Of a stretch of DNA of 64,000 bases, positions 1 through 9,828 are shown one piece after another. The stretch spans positions 1 to 64,000 of the forward strand of contig NZ_PJAU01000051.1 of assembly GCF_002836255.1 (NCBI RefSeq). Direction: 5' to 3'. How positions within the stretch are numbered: position 1 is the first letter of the stretch; the number at the start of each line of letters is the position of its first letter. The notes under the pieces are model-generated. The model saw nothing but the letters and a program-made list of their open reading frames with translations, did no database searches and was not told where the DNA came from. Both the position numbers and the translations under genes were made by a program. Source of the stretch: Colwellia sp. 75C3. GTDB lineage: Bacteria > Pseudomonadota > Gammaproteobacteria > Enterobacterales > Alteromonadaceae.

Positions 1-1
1 A

Positions 2-3000
2 TCATTCACGCCTATTACGCACACAGTAAGTGCCTCTGCTGGCACGGGTGGCGGTGTTTCTCCCGCAACACAAACGGTGAATCAAGGTACAACAACGACA
101 GTCACGCTGACACCGGCTAGTGGTTATATTATTAGTACGGTTACTGGTTGTGACGGTACTTTATCGGGTAATACTTATACTACAGCTGCTATTTCAGCGA
201 GTTGTTTAGTTAGCGTATCGTTTATGCCTATTACGGGTGTTACGCACACAGTCAGTGCGATTGCAGGTACAGGTGGTGGGATTTCTCCAGCAGCACAAAC
301 GGTTGAACAAGGTGCGATAACGACAGTCACAGTTACACCAAATAGTGGTTATGCTATTAGTACGGTCAGTGGTTGTGACGGTAGTTTATCGGGTAATACT
401 TATACCACGGGTACGATTGCGGCGAGTTGTTCGGTCAGTGCATCGTTCACACCAATTACGCACACGGTAAGTGCTCTTTCCGGCACGGGTGGTGAGGTTT
501 CTCCAGCAACACAAACGATTAATCAAGGTTTGACAACGACAGTCACGGTGACACCAAATAGTGGTTATGCTATTAGTACGGTCAGTGGTTGTAGTGGTAG
601 TTTATTGGGTAATACATTTACTACGGGTGCCATTGCCGCGAGTTGTTCAGTTAGCGCAGCCTTTAGCCTTATTATCGTTAATATTATCCCTATAGCTAAT
701 AATGATGATGTCGACGTTCAACAAAATAGCCAACATAATATCATCGATATTTTGAGTAATGATTCAGATGCCGATGGTGATACCTTAACGGTAACTGAAG
801 TGTCAGCAAACTACGGTACTGTTACTATTAAAAGTGATGGTACTTTAAGTTACAGCCCGCTTGGTGAAAGCTCTGAAACAGATATTATTACTTACACTAT
901 TAGTGACGGTAACGGAGGTATTGCCAGTGCAGTGGTAACGGTTACGGTAATTGTTGTTGAAAATAAAGCACCAATTGCAATTGATGATAGTTATGCCTTT
1001 ACTTCGTTTACCCCTGTAACACTTGATGTGCTGATAAATGACAGTGATCCAGAGAATGACCCAATAGAGTTAGTGAGTGTGCAATCAGATATTGGCGAGG
1101 TGGAAATAGTTGATGGTGTGCTTATCTATACTCCTAAACAAGGCGTTGGTGGCACTTTTACCATAACTTACAGCATTAAAGATTCGGTGGGTAATATTGC
1201 GAAAGCTAAAATATCTGTGCGTATTGAGTCAGAAAATGGACCTGTTATTACCTTACCGCAAGATTTGTGTGGTGATTTTACCGTGAATGCCACTGGCCTA
1301 TATTCACGTGTGGATTTAGGCGTAGCATCAGCGGTTGACCGTTTTGGTAATGTACTGCCAGTCTCTTTAATTAATGGTCAAGTATTGTATCCACCTGGCA
1401 TTAATGAGGCCTTTTGGCAAGCGACCGATGCGGAAGGTAATACAGCCGTTGAAAAACAATTTGTTTGTGTTAATCCGATCATTTCAATTGAAAAGAATCA
1501 AACGGTATTTGAAGGGGAGTCAGCGACTGTTAGCATTTACCTTAATGGTAAATCGCCAGTTTATCCGGTAGTTGTTGCTTTTGATGTCATTGGTAATGAA
1601 AGTGATCATAATTTGCACTCGGGTGAAGTTGTTATCACCTCTGGTACTAAAGTTACCGTGAACTTTGACACTTTTAGTGATGATGTTGCTGAGGGAGATG
1701 AAGCAGTCGATATTACACTTTCCAATACCTTAAATATTGGCGCCAAAAATAGTCATCGCTTTGTGATAACAGAAAATAATGTTGCGCCAGAACTTAGCTT
1801 AAGTGTTTTACAAAACCAAGAACAACGCTTAATGGTTACTTTAGCCGATGGTGTGGTGACAGTTTTAGGGGCTGTATATGATCCAAATACCACCGATAGC
1901 TTTAGTTATGATTGGCAACCGTCAGATAATAGCATCGTTAATACATCAACAGATTTGACTCGTTTCACCTTTGATCCTAGTGCGCTTAGTGTCGGTATTT
2001 ATACATTGTCAGTGACTGTTACTGATAGTGGTACACCTCAATTATCTGATGAAGAAACAGTTTATATTCAGGTTGTTAGTGCACTAGCTGAGCTAACCAG
2101 TGCTGACAACGATGGTGATTTAATACCTGATAATGTTGAACGATATAAGGATACAGATGGTGATGGTATTCCAGATTATCTCGACCGTATTAGTGAGTGT
2201 AATGTCTTACAAGAAGAAGCGATAGTTCATGATGGTTACCTTATTGAAGGGCAATCAGGAGTATGTCTGCGCCGAGGAAGTTTAACCATAGGAGGTCAAA
2301 CTGGCGGAGCACAAATCACTGAAGACGACATAGTAAATAACCATGACGATGAGTTTGTTGAAGATTCTGAAGCGGTAAATGTCGGCGGTATTTTTGATTA
2401 TATTGCTTATAGTTTACCTGATCATGGTATGACGTTTGCTATCACTATGCCGCAACGTAAACCTATTCCGGCTAATGGCGTGTATCGAAAGTATAGAGCA
2501 GGCAGTGGCTGGGGCTTCTTCATAGAAAATGAGCGTAATAGTTTATGGTCAACCCAAGGAGAGCCAGGGTATTGTCCTCCACCAAATAGCAATACGAACG
2601 GTGATAACCAGTGGACTTTAGGTTTAACCGAAGGGCATTGGTGTGTGCAACAAATTATCGAAGACGGTGGTATTAATGATGATGATGGTCTAGTTAATTC
2701 TATGGTGTTTGATCCCGGAGGTGTTGCTGTAATGCTTAGTGCAAACCAGTTACCTGTTGCGGTTGATGACTACCTAGAAATGACCATGAATAATGAAAAA
2801 ACCATTGAGGTATTAGTAAATGATACCGATGAAGATGGGGACTTATTAATCATTTCATCGGCCACTGTTAATATTGGCACTGTTGATATAGTTAATAATC
2901 AATTGGTGTATCAACCCGTAGCTAATTATATTGGCATTATCACTATTGATTACGGTATCACCGACAATAATGGCGGTACTGATCATGCGGTTGCATACAT

Positions 3001-3391
3001 TACCATACTCAATAATGCTGCTCCCATCATTGCTAATGAAAACAGCACTATCAATCAAGACGGAAGCGTATCTATTAATTTGCTCGATAATGATAGTGAT
3101 GCTGAAAACGATATTTTATCTTTGATAAGTATTGATAATGCGCAAGTGAGTTTCACTGCTGATGGTCAAGCCACGTTTACTCCCAACGCTAATTTCTTTG
3201 GTGTAATTACCATTAACTATGTTGTGCAAGATAGTTTGGGTAATACGGCAGAAGGGCAATGGATTATTACCGTTAGAGAAGTTATACAAGTTAATGCAAA
3301 AACTTCTGGTGGCGGTGCCTTGCACCTTATCGCTCTATACCTGTTGTTAATGATATTTTTAAGAAGGCAATATAATCGTTATGAAAAATAA
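2..3391 (+). CDS. Large repeat-rich surface protein, 3' part, GlyGly-CTERM type
   Basis: The reading frame is open from the first bases, so the gene begins upstream of the window. In order it shows three InlB-B-like repeats of 72-75 residues (units at about 17-241, 242-457 and 458-672), two Big_9/cadherin-like domains with D-SDADGD calcium-type motifs (about 690-1230), an HYR-like domain (about 1240-1475), a Calx-beta-like domain (about 1480-1790), an Ig-like domain, a thrombospondin type 3 repeat (DNDGD, DTDGDGIPD, about 2100-2190), a choice-of-anchor-U-like region (about 2200-2750) and two more Big_9-like domains. The C-terminus has SGGG, a hydrophobic stretch and a basic tail, which fits the GlyGly-CTERM sorting signal processed by rhombosortase after type II secretion. 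It is probably a surface adhesin or matrix protein; no catalytic domain is visible. Its last 11 bases overlap the next gene. Domain names come from motif recognition. Confidence 0.85.
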   Translation, partial: SFTPITHTVSASAGTGGGVSPATQTVNQGTTTTVTLTPASGYIISTVTGCDGTLSGNTYTTAAISASCLVSVSFMPITGVTHTVSAIAGTGGGISPAAQTVEQGAITTVTVTPNSGYAISTVSGCDGSLSGNTYTTGTIAASCSVSASFTPITHTVSALSGTGGEVSPATQTINQGLTTTVTVTPNSGYAISTVSGCSGSLLGNTFTTGAIAASCSVSAAFSLIIVNIIPIANNDDVDVQQNSQHNIIDILSNDSDADGDTLTVTEVSANYGTVTIKSDGTLSYSPLGESSETDIITYTISDGNGGIASAVVTVTVIVVENKAPIAIDDSYAFTSFTPVTLDVLINDSDPENDPIELVSVQSDIGEVEIVDGVLIYTPKQGVGGTFTITYSIKDSVGNIAKAKISVRIESENGPVITLPQDLCGDFTVNATGLYSRVDLGVASAVDRFGNVLPVSLINGQVLYPPGINEAFWQATDAEGNTAVEKQFVCVNPIISIEKNQTVFEGESATVSIYLNGKSPVYPVVVAFDVIGNESDHNLHSGEVVITSGTKVTVNFDTFSDDVAEGDEAVDITLSNTLNIGAKNSHRFVITENNVAPELSLSVLQNQEQRLMVTLADGVVTVLGAVYDPNTTDSFSYDWQPSDNSIVNTSTDLTRFTFDPSALSVGIYTLSVTVTDSGTPQLSDEETVYIQVVSALAELTSADNDGDLIPDNVERYKDTDGDGIPDYLDRISECNVLQEEAIVHDGYLIEGQSGVCLRRGSLTIGGQTGGAQITEDDIVNNHDDEFVEDSEAVNVGGIFDYIAYSLPDHGMTFAITMPQRKPIPANGVYRKYRAGSGWGFFIENERNSLWSTQGEPGYCPPPNSNTNGDNQWTLGLTEGHWCVQQIIEDGGINDDDGLVNSMVFDPGGVAVMLSANQLPVAVDDYLEMTMNNEKTIEVLVNDTDEDGDLLIISSATVNIGTVDIVNNQLVYQPVANYIGIITIDYGITDNNGGTDHAVAYITILNNAAPIIANENSTINQDGSVSINLLDNDSDAENDILSLISIDNAQVSFTADGQATFTPNANFFGVITINYVVQDSLGNTAEGQWIITVREVIQVNAKTSGGGALHLIALYLLLMIFLRRQYNRYEK

Positions 3392-4613
3392 AATAATTAC
3401 TCGAGTTTCAGCAGCAATTATTAGCATCCTATTATTGCCCCTGGCGTATAGTAATGAGCGAAATTGCCAAGACGAAGAGAAAAACTATAAAACCTGTGAT
3501 ACGCATTTAGGCTGGTATATCGGTGGTGATATTGGTTATGCCACTACAGATATTAATGAGAAAGATTTAGATAGCTTCTTTCAACAATCAGGGTTAACGG
3601 CGAACAGTATTTCTATTGACGACGATGGCACCAGTTTTAGCTTATTTGGTGGTTACCAATTTACTACTCACGTTGGTGTTGAAGTGGGCTATTTAGATTT
3701 AGGTGAACGCACTGTCTATTTCACCGGACAAGATATAGACACAGATAATTTCTATGATAATGCCGAGCATGTTTATCCACAATCGGGCAATGGTTTTTCA
3801 ATTGCCGTTGTTGGCGCGTGGCCATTAACTGAGTCGTTTAAAGTTTCCGCGAAATTGGGTTACCTTGATTGGCAAGGGGACTATATTACGAATGAACTAA
3901 GCCAAGGTGCCGAGGTCGGTAGTGATGCCGTTTCTGGAGGGGATTTTTGGTATGGCGGTGAGCTGAACTATCGTATTGATGATAACTTTCAGGTTTACCT
4001 TAGTGCGGAACGCTTTGAACTAGCAAGAGATAAAACCAGCAATGTTGCATTAGGGGTTCGTTATTATTTTGGTGAGGAGAGTATTGTTGTTAAACAAGCA
4101 CCAATAGCTAAAGCCATCATTATTGTTAAAGCGCTAGATACAGACAAAGATGGTGTGTTAGATAAAAATGATCAGTGCCCTGGTACGGATATAAGCCATC
4201 AAGTCGATGTGGTTGGTTGTACTATAATGCAAGAGCAGCAGTTTAACTTCTCATTAATCGTTTATTTTGCTAATGACTCTTATGAAATACCGGCAGAATA
4301 TAATGACAAAATTTCAGCTTTGGCGGCATTCATCACCAAACATCAAGTTAAGACGTTGAAAGTATTTGGTCATACTTCAGCCCCTGGTTCTCGTTCGTAC
4401 AATTTAAAGTTATCAGAAAAAAGAGCTGAATCAGTCGCCCTAGTTTTGGCAACACAGTTTAATATTGATAAACAAATCATTGAGCCTATTGGTAAGGGAG
4501 AATCAGAATTCATTGATGATAGATATACCGAAGAGGCACATAAGGTCAATCGCCGTATCGAGTTGAATATAAAGGAGCAGCTTGTTCTTCCGGTAAAAAG
4601 GTCAATTAAATAA
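3381..4613 (+). CDS. OmpA-family outer membrane protein
   Basis: A 410-residue protein with a signal peptide of about 24 residues (hydrophobic AAIISILLLPLAYS). Next comes an eight-strand-type OmpA beta-barrel (about residues 38-230; GWYIGGDIGYA, LFGGYQF, GVRYYFG), then a thrombospondin type 3 hinge (DTDKDGVLDKNDQCPGT) and a C-terminal OmpA domain that binds peptidoglycan (about 285-400; FGHTSAPGSRSYNLKLSEKRA and NRRIEL). Such proteins link the outer membrane to the cell wall. The start overlaps the previous gene by 11 bases, so the two are probably translated together. That suggests this porin-like protein serves as an anchor or partner for the large surface protein, which is an inference. 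The OprF-like architecture is clear; the specific role is not. Confidence 0.9.
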   Translation: MKNKIITRVSAAIISILLLPLAYSNERNCQDEEKNYKTCDTHLGWYIGGDIGYATTDINEKDLDSFFQQSGLTANSISIDDDGTSFSLFGGYQFTTHVGVEVGYLDLGERTVYFTGQDIDTDNFYDNAEHVYPQSGNGFSIAVVGAWPLTESFKVSAKLGYLDWQGDYITNELSQGAEVGSDAVSGGDFWYGGELNYRIDDNFQVYLSAERFELARDKTSNVALGVRYYFGEESIVVKQAPIAKAIIIVKALDTDKDGVLDKNDQCPGTDISHQVDVVGCTIMQEQQFNFSLIVYFANDSYEIPAEYNDKISALAAFITKHQVKTLKVFGHTSAPGSRSYNLKLSEKRAESVALVLATQFNIDKQIIEPIGKGESEFIDDRYTEEAHKVNRRIELNIKEQLVLPVKRSIK

Positions 4614-4659
4614 TTTGCATACATTTAAATTAAACTGAGGCAGTAAGTCTGCTGCATCT

Positions 4660-4679
4660 CAATACAATTTATTGTATTG
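4660..4679 (+). terminator. Possible terminator hairpin after the OmpA-type gene
   Basis: The inverted repeat CAATACAAT-tt-ATTGTATTG sits 47 bases after the stop codon. The stem is AT-rich and no long T-run follows, so termination strength is doubtful. Confidence 0.35.
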
Positions 4680-4775
4680 ACTCTAATTAAGGTGGAGTAG
4701 GTTACTCTCATTAGGCTAGCCAATGGCTATATTTTGGCTTTATCAGGATGAAAATCTCACGTAATAGTGCTTAAG

Positions 4776-4808
4776 GAGTCTATGTTTTCTTACGGAAAAG
4801 ATAGGCTC
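4776..4808. repeat. Imperfect hairpin in gene-free region
   Basis: GAGTCTAT-G-TTTTC pairs with GAAAA-G-ATAGGCTC across a four- to five-base loop (about 13 pairs, including a G-T pair and one mismatch). It lies alone in a long intergenic stretch and may be part of a structured RNA. No known riboswitch consensus was recognised. Confidence 0.35.
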
Positions 4809-5344
4809 TACTTCTTACGGGCATTATGTTTTTTACTGGATTTTTTAGGAGCCAGTAATCATAACTAAGTTGTCTTATTAAGCATGATGATTTTGGCTAT
4901 AATAGAGCATTGAATATCAAATGCTTTGTTTATTATTAGTCAGTTCAACTGCTTCTCGAAAGCCTGAGTATAAGTGCCAAGTCTTTTTTATACTCAATTT
5001 CACTCTATTAAAACCAGGCAATACATTTCAATTTCATCCGCTAATAAAGAAATACCAGCCTTTTTTCCAAAAAAACTAACATTATTGAACTCTTTTATAG
5101 GTTTTATTTTTATCTAAAAGTTATTTTTACTGAGATTAAATAAATATTATTACATCTTATATCAGTGACGTTGGTTTTATAAACACCACTAAAAAACATT
5201 AGATTTTTATATTATATTCCTTATTAAACAATTATTTATTTTGTTTTGTGTGTTTGTTTTAGTTGATGTTTTTCGTACTGATTAATAAGTGTTTGTGTGA
5301 TTAATGTTCGTTGTTTTGTTGTTTAGTGTTGCTGGATGTATACT

Positions 5345-5359
5345 GGTATGATAGGTTAA
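5345..5359 (+). promoter_or_regulatory. Weak NanR-like operator before the TonB receptor
   Basis: GGTATG-ATA-GGTTAA has the 9-bp periodicity and GGT core of the clearer NanR-like sites in this window, but both half sites deviate from GGTATA. It lies about 95 bases before the receptor start. If real, it places the outer-membrane receptor in the sialic acid regulon. Confidence 0.45.
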
Positions 5360-5454
5360 CTGCATGATATCAGTGCTAGGTATTATACGATTAAATAATA
5401 AGTTAATAAAAATAACAGTCGAAACATTAAAACAATTAAATATTGAGGGAAGTT

Positions 5455-8379
5455 ATGAATACTAATCAAAAAACATTTCGTCGCACAGCATTATCCGTTT
5501 GTATTGCAGCACTACTTAGTCCAGCAGTTATGGCAGCAGAAGATGCTAAAACAGCAGAAGCTGAAAAAGAAGTTGAACGTATTATTGTTACTGGTTCAAA
5601 CATCTATAGAGGTGGTAGTGCAAACTTCTCTTCATCAGCACCAGTTACTGAAATTGGTAAAGAAGTTATCGAAGGTGTTGGTTCTATTTCTGTTGAGAGT
5701 GTTTTAAATAGCATCCCATCAGTTACATCAGATATCAGTGCATCAAGCAACAACAACTCATTTAGTGCTGGTCCAGCAGCTAACATCGGTACTGCAACTA
5801 CATCATTACGTAACCTTGGTTCAGCACGTACGTTGGTTTTAGTTAACGGTCGTCGTTATGTATCAGGTGTATCAGCTAACACGGGTTACGGTGTAGATTT
5901 AAACTCTATCCCAACGGCTACTATCGAACGTATTGACGTATTAACTGGTGGTCAATCAGCAATCTATGGTTCTGATGCAATTGCTGGTGTTATCAACATC
6001 ATCACTAAGAAAGATTTTGAAGGTTTTGAAGTTAGTGCTTTAGCTGCTGAGTCAACTGAAGGTGGTGCAGGTAGAAGTAATGTTGATTTTACTTACGGTA
6101 CTAACTTTGATACAGGTAACGTATGGGTTTCTTCAAGTTTTGCAGAACAAAAACAATTAGACTCTAAGGATAGAGCCTTTGCTGCACAAGAATTACGTTT
6201 TTTAGATACTAATGGCGATGGCGACATGGATGCTCCAGCTGTACGTAATGGTCCTAACCATGTAGATGGTTCAACACTTTTTGCAGGTAGTCTTCAATTG
6301 TTTGGTAATGGCGATCTTTATAATAATTACGATAAACCACAACCATTACTTGATAGTAACTTCAAACCTGTAGGCCCAACTGATTTTGATAATCAAAATG
6401 CAGGTCGACTTATTGTTTCACCATATGAACGTTTTAATGTTTCTTCTGGTATGAATTTTGATCTTTCTGATAAATCTTCAGCTGAAATTGAAATTAATTA
6501 CTCAAGAACTTCATCATCTTCTAAAATAGAAGAAGGTTCACTTGGTGTTAGAGGTGATTTGTTCCGTGGCGGCGATACTGGTATTGATGTAGCAACTAGC
6601 CCATTCTTTGTTGGTAGTAGTGCTGGTGAGCAATTACTTGCAGAGCTTAATACTCTTGGCAACGGTACATCTCTGAATCAACTAACTACTGGTCGACGTA
6701 TATTTGAAATTGGTGACCGTGTTGTAAATAATAACCGTAGTACTTTCAGAGTTGCAGGTAGCTATAGTTACGAATTTGAAGACGATTTATTATTAAAAAC
6801 GAGTGCTGTTTATGGTATAACATCTCAACAACAAACTAGTAGTGGCGATTACAGCAGAACTCAACTTCGTAACGCTGTAACTATTCAAGAAGATCCACTA
6901 AATCCTGGTCAGTATCAATGTGCTGATGAAGCTGCTAGAGCTGAAGGTTGTGTGCCTATCAACCCTTTCGGCACTGTAGATAGTCTTGCTGGTGATGCTG
7001 GTATTGTTGGTTTTTCACCTGAAGGTGTGGATTATGTTGAAATCACTACAGGCCAAACTGGTGAAATTAAACAAACAGTAGTATCAAGTGTTCTTTCTGG
7101 TTTCTTACCTTATTCATTTAATGACGACGAAATCAGTTTTGCTGCTGGTGTTGAATACCGTAAAGAAGAAGCTATAGAAACTCCTGATAGTTTCCGTCAA
7201 CTAGGTTTAGCACGTAGTGCAGCAATTACAGCTATCGAAGGTGAATTTGATGTTGCAGAAATCTTTGGTGAGCTTTATGTTCCTGTTGCAGATTGGTTAA
7301 ACGTAAGTTTAGCTGCGCGTGTTGCTGATTACTCTACAGTGGGTGTTTTAACAACATACCGTTTAGGTCTTGATGCACCTATTAATGATTCTTTCCGTCT
7401 TCGTGCTAGTCAATCTTCTTCAGTACGTGCTCCAAACATCAATGACTTATTCTCTAATGGTGTTGCAGGTACAGCGGCTAATAATGTAGATGCTTGTAAT
7501 GGTGTTAGTAATACAGCTACTGATAATATTTCTGTAAACTGTTCTTCAATTGCTTCTATTGCAGCTCGTCAAGCGGCTAATGGTGGTGTATTTCAACTAG
7601 AAGCTTCAGAAGCGAACAATACAACGCAACGTACAACAGGTAACGTTAATATTAAAGAAGAGACAGCTGACTCGTTAACATTAGGTGTGGTTTTTACTCC
7701 TATCGATAGCCTTTCTCTTTCACTTGATTATTATGCAATTGAAATTGAAAATGGTATTACTTCAATCGCTGGTGATGTAGCTGTTCAACGTTGTCATAAC
7801 GTTGCTCCAGGTTCATTTGATGCTACTTGTGAAGGTAATGTTAAACGTGATGCTAGTGGTCCAATTTTACAGTTAAATTCTGCTATAATAAATGCCAACA
7901 CTATTACAACTAGTGGTGTAGATTTAGAAGTTTCTTATTCAATTGATGACCTGCACATTAGCTTCTTAGCTAACTTCTTAGGTGAGTATGATGAAGATAC
8001 ACTTAGTGGCACTCAAGAATTTAAAGGCCGTATATTGTTCCCAGAGTTCAGATCTACAACAAATATCTCTTACAACGTTACTGATGAGTTGAATCTTTTC
8101 TCTCAAATTAGATATCGCTCTGAAACTGAATCATACCTTGAAGCAGACAGAGCTGGCTTTAGTGAAGATTTAAATACTATGGACGCTGTAGTATATGTTG
8201 ATCTTAAAGCAAGTTACCAAGTAATGGATTCGTTAAATGTCTATATTGGTGCAAACAACTTATTTGATCAAGAACCTGATATTGACGTACGCACTGCTTC
8301 TGTAGGTACTAACACAGAGCCTAGAGCATATGATGCAATTGGTCGTACTATCTTCGCTGGATTAAAACTTAAGTTCTAA
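5455..8379 (+). CDS. TonB-dependent outer membrane receptor, sialic acid locus
   Basis: A 974-residue receptor. I chose the ATG at 5455 because GAGGGA lies 5-10 bases ahead of it; the frame is open back to a TTG at 5443. It has a signal peptide (ending near SPAVMAAED), a TonB box (about residues 40-50, ERIIVTGS), a plug domain (about 60-190; LRNLGSARTLVLVNGRR, IERIDVLTGGQSAIYGSDAI, GVINIITKK) and a long beta-barrel ending in a C-terminal aromatic signature (FAGLKLKF). The plug is of the oligosaccharide/carbohydrate receptor type common in Alteromonadales. Its neighbours are sialic acid genes and a weak NanR-like motif lies upstream. From this I infer uptake of sialic acid or sialylated glycans across the outer membrane. 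The substrate is not readable from sequence. Confidence 0.9.
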   Translation: MNTNQKTFRRTALSVCIAALLSPAVMAAEDAKTAEAEKEVERIIVTGSNIYRGGSANFSSSAPVTEIGKEVIEGVGSISVESVLNSIPSVTSDISASSNNNSFSAGPAANIGTATTSLRNLGSARTLVLVNGRRYVSGVSANTGYGVDLNSIPTATIERIDVLTGGQSAIYGSDAIAGVINIITKKDFEGFEVSALAAESTEGGAGRSNVDFTYGTNFDTGNVWVSSSFAEQKQLDSKDRAFAAQELRFLDTNGDGDMDAPAVRNGPNHVDGSTLFAGSLQLFGNGDLYNNYDKPQPLLDSNFKPVGPTDFDNQNAGRLIVSPYERFNVSSGMNFDLSDKSSAEIEINYSRTSSSSKIEEGSLGVRGDLFRGGDTGIDVATSPFFVGSSAGEQLLAELNTLGNGTSLNQLTTGRRIFEIGDRVVNNNRSTFRVAGSYSYEFEDDLLLKTSAVYGITSQQQTSSGDYSRTQLRNAVTIQEDPLNPGQYQCADEAARAEGCVPINPFGTVDSLAGDAGIVGFSPEGVDYVEITTGQTGEIKQTVVSSVLSGFLPYSFNDDEISFAAGVEYRKEEAIETPDSFRQLGLARSAAITAIEGEFDVAEIFGELYVPVADWLNVSLAARVADYSTVGVLTTYRLGLDAPINDSFRLRASQSSSVRAPNINDLFSNGVAGTAANNVDACNGVSNTATDNISVNCSSIASIAARQAANGGVFQLEASEANNTTQRTTGNVNIKEETADSLTLGVVFTPIDSLSLSLDYYAIEIENGITSIAGDVAVQRCHNVAPGSFDATCEGNVKRDASGPILQLNSAIINANTITTSGVDLEVSYSIDDLHISFLANFLGEYDEDTLSGTQEFKGRILFPEFRSTTNISYNVTDELNLFSQIRYRSETESYLEADRAGFSEDLNTMDAVVYVDLKASYQVMDSLNVYIGANNLFDQEPDIDVRTASVGTNTEPRAYDAIGRTIFAGLKLKF

Positions 8380-8437
8380 TTTAACTGAGTTAAACTATTG
8401 AGGTCTAGTTACTGGCTGATGATAGTTAATACATTAA

Positions 8438-8483
8438 TAAAACCTAATCGCTTACCTCTATACAGTGATTAGGTTTTATTGTT
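8438..8483 (+). terminator. Terminator after the TonB receptor
   Basis: A 12-bp perfect stem (TAAAACCTAATC at 8438-8449, GATTAGGTTTTA at 8467-8478) is followed by TTGTTTC. It lies 58 bases past the receptor stop and separates it from the Kelch gene. Confidence 0.7.
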
Positions 8484-8562
8484 TCTACGGTGGACGTTTT
8501 CACAGACTACTTTAGTAGGAAGTCGAACTGCTTCTGTATAATGATACAAAAAGGAAATTTCA

Positions 8563-9747
8563 TTGAACTTTTTTAAGCTATGTACGATCAGTACGTTATT
8601 CTTTTGTTTCTTTTCTCATGCTTTTGACCAAGGCAGTGACATTAATGTTATTACCAGTAAGGCCAACAAAATTTACTGGCAAAAATTTGGGGAATTACCT
8701 GTACCTGAACAATTTACAGAGTCACTCGGTGTTTCAGCCGCTTATAGCGGTTTTATAGGCGATTATTTGATCGTTGCTGGAGGCGCAAATTTTCCCAAAG
8801 GGCATCCCTTTTTTGATCAGGGAAATAAACAATTTTATTCAGATATCTTTGTATTTGATACGGCTAACAAACAACTGAATTTAGTCGCTCGTGGTCACTT
8901 ACCCATCAAAGCTGGCCATGGTGCAACGTTGATTGTTGATAACAGTCTGTATTTAATTGGCGGCAAAAACAACGAACAAGCTTTTGACACAATAATAAAA
9001 CTCACCCTTGATGGATCCAAAAAACCAATAACAGAGGTTATTGGAAATTTACCTTTTACGTGGGATTCCGGTGGTGCGGCTTGGCAAAATAATGCTTTGT
9101 ATACTTTTGCTGGTAAACAAAATGGCCAAGTGAGCAACCAAGTCTGTAAATACTCTTTTCGAAGCGAAACGTGTGTTGATAGCAACACTACCCCACCAGT
9201 ACCAGGGCTGAGTAGATCCGACTTTCCAGCAATTAACCATAATGACCATTTTTATGTTTTTGGTGGTTTGAATTTAGCGGCAGGAAAAGATAATTACGTA
9301 TTAACCGATGTTTATGCCTTTGATTTTAACAAAGCCCGCTGGAAAACATTAGCGCCTATTACCGTGGACGAAAAAGCATTTTCAGTCGCAGGTGGCGGTG
9401 TAGCAGCTCTGCCAAATAATCAGTTAGTGTTATTAGGCGGGGTGAATAGAGACGTTTTTAATAATGCTATTTTACAATTAACTAGCCTTAAAGGAGAAGC
9501 TTTACAGGCTTTCAAGCATAGCTATTTCTCGTTAAGTAAAAAAGATATTAACTTTAGTCGTCGTCAGGTTATTTATGATATCAGCGAAAATTCATGGCAT
9601 GCCTTAACGGATGAAGTGCCTTTTAGCGGTGGCGCGGGGCCGTTAACAGTTACACAAAAAGGTGATAGTATTTATTGGGTTTCAGGTGAAATTAAACCAG
9701 TTATTCGTAGTCCCAATATTTATCTTGGCTCATATTCTAGAGATTAA
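8563..9747 (+). CDS. Secreted Kelch sialic acid mutarotase (cyclically permuted NanM type)
   Basis: A 394-residue protein with a short signal peptide (hydrophobic residues 3-20, ending FFSHAF) and a Kelch beta-propeller (LIVAGGANFP, LYLIGGKN, FYVFGGLN, VLLGGVNRD). It resembles the cyclically permuted relatives of E. coli NanM/YjhT, which speed the alpha-to-beta anomer conversion of Neu5Ac in the periplasm. I chose the TTG at 8563 because AAGGAA lies about 7 bases upstream and the signal peptide starts directly after it; no ATG fits as well. A TATAAT box is visible at 8537-8542 without a clear -35. It sits just downstream of the TonB receptor, so imported sialic acid would meet it in the periplasm. 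The family is clear; mutarotase activity is known from relatives, not shown here. Confidence 0.85.
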   Translation: MNFFKLCTISTLFFCFFSHAFDQGSDINVITSKANKIYWQKFGELPVPEQFTESLGVSAAYSGFIGDYLIVAGGANFPKGHPFFDQGNKQFYSDIFVFDTANKQLNLVARGHLPIKAGHGATLIVDNSLYLIGGKNNEQAFDTIIKLTLDGSKKPITEVIGNLPFTWDSGGAAWQNNALYTFAGKQNGQVSNQVCKYSFRSETCVDSNTTPPVPGLSRSDFPAINHNDHFYVFGGLNLAAGKDNYVLTDVYAFDFNKARWKTLAPITVDEKAFSVAGGGVAALPNNQLVLLGGVNRDVFNNAILQLTSLKGEALQAFKHSYFSLSKKDINFSRRQVIYDISENSWHALTDEVPFSGGAGPLTVTQKGDSIYWVSGEIKPVIRSPNIYLGSYSRD

Positions 9748-9797
9748 TCATGAACGCGTGAAATAGTTTGCTCTAGCAAAAGAATCATAATAGGTTT

Positions 9798-9826
9798 ACC
9801 TGCTTTTATGTTTTACTAAAGCAGGT
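9798..9826 (+). terminator. Possible terminator after the Kelch gene
   Basis: ACCTGCTTT pairs with AAAGCAGGT across an 11-base loop, 51 bases past the stop. There is no T-run, so this may be a weak or factor-assisted terminator. Confidence 0.4.
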
Positions 9827-9828
9827 GT

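Larger units (their letters stand above)
4614..5454. other. Gene-free 840-bp region upstream of the TonB receptor
   Basis: No convincing reading frame is present on either strand. The region holds a 9-bp perfect inverted repeat at 4660-4679 (CAATACAAT/ATTGTATTG), 47 bases past the OmpA-type gene, with no strong T-run. It also has an imperfect hairpin of about 13 pairs at 4776-4808, and a very AT-rich last 300 bases leading into the receptor gene. A NanR-like motif lies at 5345-5359. The length is unusual for this gene-dense window. A small RNA or a long 5' leader could be here, but nothing in the sequence proves it. Confidence 0.5.

Noticed and set aside
8537-8550. TGTATAATGATACA-like palindrome before the Kelch gene as a NanR site
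   Set aside because: It lacks the GGT core and the 9-bp spacing; it is better read as a -10 box.
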